A DNA stretch of 6,667 nt, taken from positions 1 through 6,667 of the forward strand of contig PKWR01000174.1 in NCBI GenBank assembly GCA_003133285.1. The letters are read 5' to 3'. A program made the translations under genes and the position numbers. Positions 1 through 5,531 of the stretch are shown here, piece by piece. The notes beneath the pieces were generated by a model. The model worked only from the letters and a program-made list of their open reading frames with translations. It made no database searches and had not been told where the DNA came from. The DNA is from Coriobacteriia bacterium. Its GTDB lineage: Bacteria; Actinomycetota; Coriobacteriia; Anaerosomatales; PALSA-660. Numbering within the stretch: the first letter of the stretch is position 1; every line of letters begins with the position of its first letter.

Positions 1-147
1 CAGCGTCGTCTTGCCGCTGCCGTTCGGGCCGAGGAGCACGTGTGTCTCCCCATCGGCGATCGAGAGGTCGATGCCCTTGAGCACCTCTCGCTCGCCGATG
101 CGCACCCGCAGGCCCTCGACGCAGAGCACTGGTGGCGTGCCGGCCAT
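1..147 (-). CDS. sufC: SufC-like Fe-S cluster assembly ABC ATPase (N-terminal part, runs off left edge)
   Basis: Only the first 49 codons are visible, from the ATG at 147 down to base 1. The translation is a typical ABC ATPase N-terminus: a beta-strand with LCVEGLRV, the segment EVLKGIDLSIADGE, and a complete Walker A, GPNGSGKTTL, at residues 40-49. The histidine in GETHVLLGPNGSGK is characteristic of SufC, whose usual form is GEXHXLXGPNGSGK, so I favour SufC over a transport ATPase. SufC is a cytosolic ATPase that works with SufB (and SufD in larger systems) to build and deliver Fe-S clusters. A purine-rich GGGTGGGAG lies just upstream of the ATG as a ribosome-binding site, with short spacing. 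The signature, Walker B and H-loop are outside the window, as is any sufB partner, so the call rests on the N-terminus only. A metal or cofactor transporter ATPase is the main alternative. Confidence 0.65.
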   Translation of the reverse strand, partial: MAGTPPVLCVEGLRVRIGEREVLKGIDLSIADGETHVLLGPNGSGKTTL

Positions 148-168
148 CTCTCCCACCCGTCATCGCTC

Positions 169-188
169 GTCGGGCGATCGTGCCCGAC
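169..188. promoter_or_regulatory. Inverted repeat upstream of the sufC-like gene
   Basis: GTCGGGC (169-175) and GCCCGAC (182-188) are a perfect 7-bp inverted repeat with a 6-nt spacer. It sits 21-41 nt upstream of the sufC-like ATG, where either an operator or a 5'-UTR hairpin would affect expression. It does not resemble an operator I can name. In such GC-rich DNA a 7-bp repeat can arise by chance, so function is unproven. Confidence 0.3.
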
Positions 189-285
189 ACGGTGAATGTA
201 CCCGCGTCACAGCGGCGGCGCGCAGCGTCGTCCGGCGGGGTCTGGAGACGCAGCCTGTTCTTGGGCGCAATGGTGTGGAACGCTG

Positions 286-314
286 GCACGGCCTATCGGG
301 GGAGACGGCCGTGC
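286..314. repeat. 8-bp inverted repeat upstream of the cysteine-rich small ORF
   Basis: GCACGGCC (286-293) and GGCCGTGC (307-314) are perfect complements separated by a 13-nt purine-rich loop. The repeat ends 27 nt before the ATG at 342. A third partial copy, GCACGGC, at 326-332 could compete with the left arm for pairing with the right arm. No T-run follows, so it is not an obvious terminator. A structured 5' leader of the small ORF is possible. Confidence 0.3.
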
Positions 315-341
315 ACTCCGTCCTCGCACGGCGGGTACGTG

Positions 342-506
342 ATGTCTGCGCAGCGATGCGGCTGCTTCTCGTCGGACTGTTCTTCGCCGTGCAGGCTGTT
401 GTGCCCCGACGGCGCGCTCGAGTTCGTCGACGACGAGGACCGGACGCCGGAGCAGCAGCGCGCTTTCGCCGAGAAGTTCAGGGATGCGCTCCGGGAGGCG
501 CCCTGA
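342..506 (+). CDS. Small cysteine-rich hypothetical protein (54 aa)
   Basis: I do not recognise this protein. The ORF encodes 54 residues. The N-terminal part has five cysteines, at residues 6, 8, 13, 17 and 21 (CGC, then C, C and C before PDG). The C-terminal part, from about residue 27, is charged and predicted helical (EFVDDEDRTPEQQRAFAEKF). Codon third positions are mostly G/C, and the composition is that of a natural protein, unlike the Arg/Pro/Ala-rich products of overlapping frames. The start is uncertain: a GTG directly precedes the ATG in frame, and only a weak GGCGGG lies upstream. There is no signal peptide or membrane segment. The cysteine spacing could bind a metal such as zinc or an Fe-S cluster, but that is inference. 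It is divergent from the sufC-like gene and lies 89 nt upstream of the hydrolase gene, with which it could be co-transcribed. Confidence 0.5.
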   Translation: MSAQRCGCFSSDCSSPCRLLCPDGALEFVDDEDRTPEQQRAFAEKFRDALREAP

Positions 507-595
507 TACCCGTCGCCTCGTCGGAAGCCACCGGGGTTGCGTGTTCGTTGCCGACGCCGCCGTGTCTTCGGCACGGAAGGTGCTCATACGCAGGC

Positions 596-1336
596 ATGCG
601 AATCCACCGGATACCCGGCCTCATGGCCTACAGCTACCTCATCGAGACCGCCGAGATGCTCTTTCTCGTCGACGGCGGCATGGCCGGGACCGGCCACAAC
701 ATCCTCGACCGCATCGCTGAGATCGGCCGCAAGCCAGCGGACCTCCTGTTCGCGATGGTCACTCACGGGCACGCGGATCATTTCGGCGGGCTGGCCGAGG
801 TCCAGGAGGCGAGCGGCTGCGCGATCATCTGCCACCCCTCGCACGCGAACACCGTCCGCACGGGCGGCAGCATCGTGTCTCCCGGCCTCAACGTCTTCGC
901 GAAGATCTACGAGCGCATCGCCCACTTTGCTCTGCCGAAACTGAAGCTGGACGGACTCCGGCGCGTCATCGCCGTCGAGGACGGCACCAAGCTGCACCGG
1001 TTCGGCCTTCCCGGCGAGATCCTATACACGCCCGGTCACAGCACCGGCGACCTCACGCTCGTGCTCGACGACGGCTCCGCGTTCGTCGGCGACCTCGTGC
1101 AGGGCCGCCGCATCCCGAAGATCACGCCCCCCGAGTTCTCGATCATGGCGGTCGACGAGCCGGCGATGTTCGCGAGTTGGCGGTTGCTGCTCGCGTCCGG
1201 AGCGAAGGTGCTCTACCCGGGGCACGGCAGCATCGTCGCCATCGCCGACATCCTTCCGGTGTTCCGCCGCCGCGCCGCCCGCACGGCCCGTCGCAAGCTG
1301 CGCCTCACGGCTGCAGCCGCACACGCGCAGGCCTAG
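596..1336 (+). CDS. Metallo-beta-lactamase-fold metal-dependent hydrolase
   Basis: The protein has 246 residues and is a complete single-domain MBL-fold enzyme of usual length. The metal ligands are all present: HGHADH (H57, H59, D61, H62), H148 in TPGHS, D166 in VGDL, and H210 in YPGHG. This is the full dinuclear metal site of the glyoxalase-II-like/general MBL hydrolase group. The N-terminus (MRIHRIPGLMAYSYLIET) starts directly with the first strand, supporting the ATG at 596. The reading frame stays open far upstream, but that extension is Arg-rich and out of character. A GGAAGG at 575-580 is rather distant for a ribosome-binding site, and a weak CAGG lies nearer. No signal peptide is visible, so it is probably cytosolic. 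The C-terminus (about residues 224-246) is an Arg/Ala-rich tail. The substrate cannot be inferred: thioesters, lactones and phosphodiesters are all possible in this fold. Its stop lies 3 nt from that of the opposing PlsY-like gene. Confidence 0.9.
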   Translation: MRIHRIPGLMAYSYLIETAEMLFLVDGGMAGTGHNILDRIAEIGRKPADLLFAMVTHGHADHFGGLAEVQEASGCAIICHPSHANTVRTGGSIVSPGLNVFAKIYERIAHFALPKLKLDGLRRVIAVEDGTKLHRFGLPGEILYTPGHSTGDLTLVLDDGSAFVGDLVQGRRIPKITPPEFSIMAVDEPAMFASWRLLLASGAKVLYPGHGSIVAIADILPVFRRRAARTARRKLRLTAAAAHAQA

Positions 1337-1339
1337 GGC

Positions 1340-1987
1340 CTAGTCGCGCGTCTGGCCGCGCACCGGGCTGGCGGGCCTGAGCCGGAACCGCTGCCGGGCG
1401 ACGCCCGCCTGCACGATCCAGATGTGGCCCGCCATCACGGACATGAACGCGAGGAACTGCCAGTCCGTGCGGGCGAGGATCACCCTGACCACGAGCACGG
1501 GCAGCATGACGAGCGCCGCCGCGACGTCCGAGCGGGTCAGCGCGAACGTGACCAGCACGACCGCGACGAGGGCCCCGACGTCCCAGCCAGAGAGCCGTCC
1601 GCGTGCGACCGCGATCGCGATCCCGTACACGAGCAGACCTGCCGACGCGGCCATTCCCTGTCCTCCGCCGCGGAAGCCGCGGAACACCGGGAAGCGGTGC
1701 CCGACGATGCTCATGACGCCGGCCAGATAGGCGGGGCCGCCGGCGACGCCGAGAAGGACGGCGATCCGGACCGCCAACACGCCGACGGAGAGGTCGTAGG
1801 CGGCCGTGATCAGCCCGGGCGCCCAGCCCAGCACCCGTACCGCGTTGACCGTCCCGGGGTTGCCGTCCCCGTTCGACCGGATGTCGACGCCGCGCCTGTG
1901 CGCGAAGAAGTCCGCCGGCAGCACGGAGCCGAGCAGGAGCCCGATGACGAGCGCGAGCAGCGCGCGCAGCATGTCGTCCGTCGCCAT
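1340..1987 (-). CDS. Divergent PlsY-like membrane acyltransferase
   Basis: This 215-residue, multi-spanning membrane protein has the layout of PlsY, the acyl-phosphate:glycerol-3-phosphate acyltransferase of phospholipid synthesis. The first family motif is recognisable as DIRSNGDGNPGTVN (residues 35-48, against the usual DIR-GSGNxGATN). The HxFPxF block is present at 97-102 (GHRFPVF). Two conserved features deviate. The usual DxLKG segment reads DLSVG (65-69), without the lysine. The glycine-rich FKGGKGVAT reads FRGGGQGMAAS (105-115), with Gln in place of Lys and one extra residue. These changes lie in regions that bind glycerol phosphate or acyl phosphate in PlsY, so the acceptor may differ. 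The ATG at 1987 is preceded by GTGAGG inside the end of the glycosyltransferase gene, whose stop is 2 nt upstream, so the two genes are translationally coupled. Whether it is the housekeeping PlsY or a specialised paralogue is open; I favour a paralogue. Confidence 0.75.
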   Translation of the reverse strand: MATDDMLRALLALVIGLLLGSVLPADFFAHRRGVDIRSNGDGNPGTVNAVRVLGWAPGLITAAYDLSVGVLAVRIAVLLGVAGGPAYLAGVMSIVGHRFPVFRGFRGGGQGMAASAGLLVYGIAIAVARGRLSGWDVGALVAVVLVTFALTRSDVAAALVMLPVLVVRVILARTDWQFLAFMSVMAGHIWIVQAGVARQRFRLRPASPVRGQTRD

Positions 1988-1989
1988 CG

Positions 1990-3186
1990 CTACCTCACTC
2001 TGCCGGATCTGCTCGCGAGATCGGCCGCCTCGGCCTCGCCTGTGGCGTCGGCGCTCCCCGGGACGCGGACCGTCCGACCCTTCCATTCGACCCCGGAGCC
2101 GAACCCGGTCCGCACCATCGAGGCGTTCAGGATGATGACCAGGTTCAGGAACACGAGCGGATACAGCACGAAGGCGGTCAGGGGCACGTTCCGGTCCCAC
2201 ACGACGAGCGCCCACAGCACGGCGAAGAGCAGTACGGACAGGGCCACGGGACCTGCCGCCATCTGGAGATGGGCGCTCGACATGAGCACCGAGATGGCAG
2301 GTCCGACGATGAGGCCCAGCACGGCCACGGAGACCGCCAGCGCCGCTAGGGGACGGCCGCCCACCGCGCTGTAGATGGAGCGCTCGATGCCCTCGAACGC
2401 ATCCCGGTATCCGCTGTACAGACGGCACCCGGCGATCCCCTTCGCGTCGAGGAATACGCCGCGGTACCCGCACACCTTCATCCGGGTCGCCATCGACATG
2501 TCATCCACGATCGAGTCTCGGATCGCCTCGAACCCGCCGACGCCCTCGAGCGCTTCGCGGCGGACGGCCACGTACTGTCCGATCGCGAAGGCGGGGCGGG
2601 GGCTCCTGGTGCGCGGGATCAGGAAGAGCGGCACCAGCAGCATCATGGCGTACATCGTCGGGACCACGACTCGTTCGCCGAGGGTGCCGTACTCCTGGTC
2701 GAGGTAGCCGGACAGGATGTCGGCGTGATGGTCGTGAAGGTTCGTGACAGCCCACGAGATGCTGTGGGACCGGTGGACCGTGTCGGCGTCGGTGAGGACG
2801 AGGATCTCGCCGCGGGCGACCGCGACCCCCTCGGACAGCGCGTGCGGCTTACCGAGCCACCCGTCGGGAAGGGGCGCTCCGGAGACCAGCCTGAGGCGCG
2901 GGTCTCGGGCCGCGATCCCGGCGACGATCTCGGCCGTGGCGTCGCTCGAGTCGTCGTCGACGACTATGACCTCGTAGTCCGCGTAGTCCTGCTCCAAGAG
3001 CGATTCCAGACAGCGGCCGATCGAGCGCTCCTCGTCGCGCGCCGGCACGATCACCGAGACGAACGGTCCGCTCCTGATGCGGGGCTTCTTGGTGGCGAAC
3101 CGGAAGTAGGCGACGTTCGACAGGACCGTCGCGAGGAAGTACGCGTTGATGCAGACCAACGCCACGAGGTACCAGTCCCGCATCAT
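1990..3186 (-). CDS. Membrane-anchored family-2 glycosyltransferase (CrtQ-like)
   Basis: The protein has 398 residues. An N-terminal membrane segment (about 6-28) is followed by a GT-A glycosyltransferase domain. This has the nucleotide-sugar strand VSVIVPARDEERSIG (43-57), VVDDDSSD (75-82), and the DxD motif TDAD (132-135) that holds the metal and UDP-sugar. IVDDM (226-230) may supply the catalytic base. Three more hydrophobic helices (about 279-302, 310-330, 334-358) come near the C-terminus, followed by VEWKGR (366-371). This overall plan, including the terminal WKGR, matches CrtQ and related enzymes that glycosylate carotenoid acids or alcohols, but other lipid acceptors are possible. The last 20 or so residues are a polar tail. 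Translation starts at the first of two adjacent ATGs, with GGGGGG 8 nt upstream. It is the first gene of a two-gene unit with the PlsY-like acyltransferase. No carotenoid genes are visible here. Confidence 0.85.
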   Translation of the reverse strand: MMRDWYLVALVCINAYFLATVLSNVAYFRFATKKPRIRSGPFVSVIVPARDEERSIGRCLESLLEQDYADYEVIVVDDDSSDATAEIVAGIAARDPRLRLVSGAPLPDGWLGKPHALSEGVAVARGEILVLTDADTVHRSHSISWAVTNLHDHHADILSGYLDQEYGTLGERVVVPTMYAMMLLVPLFLIPRTRSPRPAFAIGQYVAVRREALEGVGGFEAIRDSIVDDMSMATRMKVCGYRGVFLDAKGIAGCRLYSGYRDAFEGIERSIYSAVGGRPLAALAVSVAVLGLIVGPAISVLMSSAHLQMAAGPVALSVLLFAVLWALVVWDRNVPLTAFVLYPLVFLNLVIILNASMVRTGFGSGVEWKGRTVRVPGSADATGEAEAADLASRSGRVR

Positions 3187-3208
3187 CGCATCAGCCCCCC
3201 GCTCGTGA

Positions 3209-3225
3209 CGTCCACGTCGTGGACG
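3209..3225. promoter_or_regulatory. 17-bp palindrome in the divergent intergenic region
   Basis: CGTCCAC-GTC-GTGGACG is a perfect inverted repeat with 7-bp arms and a 3-nt centre. It lies 23 nt upstream of the glycosyltransferase ATG, downstream of the candidate promoter at 3269-3298. That placement fits a repressor operator or a small 5'-UTR hairpin. No regulator gene is adjacent, so its partner is unknown. Confidence 0.3.
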
Positions 3226-3268
3226 CGGTGCGTGTCAACGAAGACGCGGCGCCCGCCACCATATGACG

Positions 3269-3298
3269 AGTATCCCGCTCAGGTCATCGTTCAGACAA
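3269..3298 (-). promoter_or_regulatory. Candidate sigma-70-type promoter for the glycosyltransferase/PlsY-like unit
   Basis: On the minus strand, TTGTCT (3298-3293) and GATACT (3274-3269) are separated by 18 nt and resemble -35 and -10 hexamers. Transcription would begin near 3262, giving a leader of about 75 nt that contains the palindrome at 3209-3225. The boxes are among the few AT-richer spots in the region. The match is by eye only. Confidence 0.35.
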
Positions 3299-3448
3299 GA
3301 GCCGCCACCCCGCCCGGGCGGAGTTCGGATCCTGCGTCCCAGCCGTTGGGCGAGCGTTGTCCGCGCGCCACCGTGCCGCCACGCCGCCCCGCTATCGTCG
3401 AGTCAGGGGACGATCCCGAGTCACCCATCCGACCGCAGGGGGAACCAC

Positions 3449-4708
3449 ATGTCGGGCAAGCGGTTGTTCGCGATCAGCGTGATCTTCATCCTGGCGGCGT
3501 TCGCGTGGCTGGTGCTGGCCGGGTCGGTCCAGATCAGGAGCGTCTCGACCGGCGACCGCCTCGGCGACAGTGTCGGGGGCCTGTGGGGTTCGGCCCAGAC
3601 GCAACGGGCGCCGTCGTTCCGGTACTCGCCGGGAGGGACGGCGAACCCCATGGACGTGGCCGGTAGCGACATCGCGGCCGACTTCCAGCTCACGCAGCGC
3701 CGCAAGGGGCTGCTGTGGTATGCGACCTACGTGGTCGACTTCAAGGCCGCCTACACGCTGAAGAACCCCGTCGACCACGCGGTCGAGACCACGATGACCT
3801 TCGACTTCCCCGACGCCGGGGGGACCTACGACGGGTTCGCGGTGAAGGTCGACGGCGCCGAGGTGCCGGTCGTGTACCGCGAGGGGAAGGCCTACGCGAC
3901 CTTCACGATGCTGCCCGGCGCGACCGCGTCGGTCGTGACGGGCTATCGCACCAACGGCATGGACCGCTGGGTCTACGTGCCCAGCCCGGGCGGGGCCGGG
4001 GTGGTGCGCGACTTCAAGCTGGTGATGGCGACCGACTTCGCGACGATCGACTACCCGGCCGACGGCGTGTCGCCGACCTCCTCGTCCAAGACAGGCAGCG
4101 GGTGGAACCTCGTCTGGAGCTACTCCAGCGTCGTGAGCGGACGGCCGATCGGCCTCGTGATGCCCGTCCCACCCAACCCGGGCCCACTGGTCGCGCGCAT
4201 CACCGCCTTCGCGCCCGTCTCGCTCCTCTTCTTCTTCGCGGCGCTGGTCCTTCTGACCGCGACGAGCGGAGTCAAGCTGCACCCGGTCCACTACGGGTTC
4301 CTCGCCGCGGCGTTCTTCGCCTTCGACCTGTTGCTGGCGTACCTCGCGGACCAGGTCGACATCAACGTCGCGTTCGCGATCGCGGCGGTCACGTCGGTCG
4401 CGCTGGTCGTCGGATACCTGTGGGTCGTCGTGGGGAGGAACCGCGCGCTCCTCGAGATCGCGGTGTGCCAGCTGCTGTTCCTCGTGCTGTTCAGCTACAG
4501 CTTCTTCTTCAGCGGGATCACCGGGCTCGCCGTCACCGTCGGATCGGTGCTGACGCTCGCGTTCTTCATGGGCAAGACCGCGCGGGTGGACTGGGAGACG
4601 GTATTCCCCAAGAAGCCACCGCGGCCGATGCAGCCGAACTGGCCGGCGCCGCAGGCACCGCCGAGCGCCCCCGCGACGGCCGATCGGCCCGCGCGGCTCG
4701 AGGGGTGA
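3449..4708 (+). CDS. CreD-like integral membrane protein
   Basis: The 419-residue protein begins with a signal-anchor helix (about 5-27). An extracytoplasmic beta-rich region (about 28-248) follows, then about five hydrophobic helices (roughly 250-271, 280-300, 305-328, 334-352, 355-375). It ends in a proline-rich cytoplasmic tail (387-419). The membrane half matches the CreD family: KLHPVHY at 276-282 before a helix, LLLAYLADQ at 294-302, and the closing RVDW at 379-382. The E. coli protein has the corresponding LHPMQY, LLLALSEH and NIDW. CreD is an inner-membrane protein of the CreBC regulon with an ill-defined envelope role, so no activity can be assigned. The ATG at 3449 is chosen because AGGGGGA lies 5-6 nt upstream and the hydrophobic anchor begins at once. 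The extracytoplasmic part does not obviously match the E. coli protein. It is monocistronic here, with no creB or creC gene beside it. Confidence 0.75.
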   Translation: MSGKRLFAISVIFILAAFAWLVLAGSVQIRSVSTGDRLGDSVGGLWGSAQTQRAPSFRYSPGGTANPMDVAGSDIAADFQLTQRRKGLLWYATYVVDFKAAYTLKNPVDHAVETTMTFDFPDAGGTYDGFAVKVDGAEVPVVYREGKAYATFTMLPGATASVVTGYRTNGMDRWVYVPSPGGAGVVRDFKLVMATDFATIDYPADGVSPTSSSKTGSGWNLVWSYSSVVSGRPIGLVMPVPPNPGPLVARITAFAPVSLLFFFAALVLLTATSGVKLHPVHYGFLAAAFFAFDLLLAYLADQVDINVAFAIAAVTSVALVVGYLWVVVGRNRALLEIAVCQLLFLVLFSYSFFFSGITGLAVTVGSVLTLAFFMGKTARVDWETVFPKKPPRPMQPNWPAPQAPPSAPATADRPARLEG

Positions 4709-4747
4709 CGCGCCGGGGCGGTCCGCTCCGCCCTCCGGGGGATCGAC

Positions 4748-4789
4748 GACGAAGCGCCCGCCCCGACACCCCGGGGCGAGCGCTTCGTC
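4748..4789 (-). terminator. Strong hairpin terminator between convergent genes
   Basis: The outer arms are GACGAAGCGC (4748-4757) and GCGCTTCGTC (4780-4789). The inner arms are CGCCCCG (4759-4765) and CGGGGCG (4772-4778), around a 6-nt loop. The single mispair on the plus strand (C4758/A4779) becomes a G-U wobble in minus-strand RNA, giving an unbroken 18-bp stem. The hairpin begins 13 nt after the stop of the ABC ATPase gene, so it best fits as terminator of the amino-acid importer unit. It can also serve the CreD-like gene, whose stop is 39 nt away on the other side. No U-tract follows on either strand, which is not unusual in GC-rich bacteria. A smaller hairpin, GGGCGG/CCGCCC, lies at 4716-4733, just after the CreD-like gene. 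Confidence 0.75.
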
Positions 4790-4802
4790 TCGCATGCGGG
4801 AC

Positions 4803-5531
4803 CTACAGCACCTGGCCGAGGAACGTCTGCGTCCGCTCTTCCTGAGGGCCGTCGAACATCTGCTCGGGCGTGCCCTGCTCGACGATCATCCCGTCGGCCA
4901 TCATGACCACACGGTCGGCCATCTCGCGCGCGAAGCCCATCTCGTGCGTGACGACCACCATGGTCATCCCGCCCGCCGCCAACTCCTGCATGACCTGCAG
5001 GACCTCGTTGACGAGCTCCGGGTCGAGCGCGGACGTGACCTCGTCGAACAGCATGATGTCGGGATCCATCGCGAGGGCCCGGGCGATCGCGACGCGCTGC
5101 TTCTGGCCCCCGGACAACTCGGAGGGCCACGCCTTCTCCCTGTCGGGCAACCCGACTTTCTCGAGGAGGTCGCGCGCGATCGCGTTGGCCTTCTTGTGGG
5201 GGAGGCCCTTCACCTCGATGGGGGCGATCGTGATGTTGTGCAACACGTTCTTGTGGGGGAAGAGCTGGAACTGCTGGAACACCATGCCCATGTGCTGGCG
5301 GACCTTGTCGAGGTTCGTCTTCTTCGGGTCGATCAGCTCGCCGTTGACGTGGATCTCGCCCTCGTCCGGGAACTCGAGGAAGTTGATACAGCGCAGCAGC
5401 GTGCTCTTGCCCGAGCCCGACGGTCCGATGATGACGACGACCTCTCCCGGCTCGACCGTGAGGTCGATGCCCTTGAGCACGTGCATGTCGCCGAAGCTCT
5501 TGTGAAGTCCCTTGATGTCTATGACGCTCAC
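4803..5531 (-). CDS. Polar amino-acid ABC transporter ATP-binding protein (GlnQ/HisP type)
   Basis: The 242-residue cytosolic ATPase powers amino-acid import. All ABC motifs are intact: Walker A GPSGSGKST (36-44), Q-loop in VFQQFQLF (84-91), signature LSGGQKQR (139-146), Walker B IMLFDE (159-164) with catalytic E164, D-loop SALD (167-170), and H-loop H196 in VVTHEMGFA. EMGFAREMADRV and FPHKNVLHNI are typical of the polar amino-acid (GlnQ/HisP/ArtP) subfamily, and the length is normal. The start is the GTG at 5531, which overlaps the permease stop in the 4-nt sequence GTGA and has a strong AGGAGG 7 nt upstream. An in-frame upstream extension would lie inside the permease gene and is rejected. 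It is the last gene of the importer unit and is followed by the hairpin at 4748-4789. Substrate specificity lies in the binding protein and cannot be read from this subunit. Confidence 0.95.
   Translation of the reverse strand: MSVIDIKGLHKSFGDMHVLKGIDLTVEPGEVVVIIGPSGSGKSTLLRCINFLEFPDEGEIHVNGELIDPKKTNLDKVRQHMGMVFQQFQLFPHKNVLHNITIAPIEVKGLPHKKANAIARDLLEKVGLPDREKAWPSELSGGQKQRVAIARALAMDPDIMLFDEVTSALDPELVNEVLQVMQELAAGGMTMVVVTHEMGFAREMADRVVMMADGMIVEQGTPEQMFDGPQEERTQTFLGQVL

Larger units (their letters stand above)
3187..3448. other. Divergent intergenic region
   Basis: These 262 nt separate the glycosyltransferase unit (minus) from the CreD-like gene (plus). Besides the candidate minus-strand promoter and the palindrome listed separately, there is a 12-bp perfect palindrome, CCGCCCGGGCGG, at 3310-3321. 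A possible plus-strand -10 box, TATCGT, lies at 3393-3398 with no convincing -35. I see no RNA gene or convincing ORF here. An Arg/Pro-rich upstream extension of the CreD-like frame (from 3263) is not credible as protein. Confidence 0.5.

Noticed and set aside
207..587. 126-residue minus-strand ORF over the small-gene region
   Set aside because: Arg/Ala/Pro-rich product without motifs, antisense to the more natural 54-residue ORF.
11..595. Long in-frame upstream extension of the MBL hydrolase reading frame
   Set aside because: It runs antisense through the sufC-like gene and through the small ORF in another frame. Its product is Arg/Ser/Pro-rich, and family homology begins at the ATG at 596.
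1424..2374. 316-residue plus-strand ORF
   Set aside because: Antisense to the PlsY-like and glycosyltransferase genes; composition (Arg, Asp, His, Pro) is that of a GC-rich shadow frame.
3183..3215. Ten-codon GTG leader ORF (ending GGLMR) overlapping the glycosyltransferase start
   Set aside because: No ribosome-binding site, and the frame is closed by a stop only a few dozen bases upstream. The overlap with ATGATG is probably chance.
3310..3321. 12-bp palindrome CCGCCCGGGCGG
   Set aside because: Composed only of G and C in very GC-rich DNA; easily expected by chance and not placed at a clear promoter.
3392..4795. 467-residue minus-strand ORF
   Set aside because: Mirror image of the CreD-like gene; Arg/Asp/Glu/His-rich low-complexity product, and it would run through the terminator hairpin.
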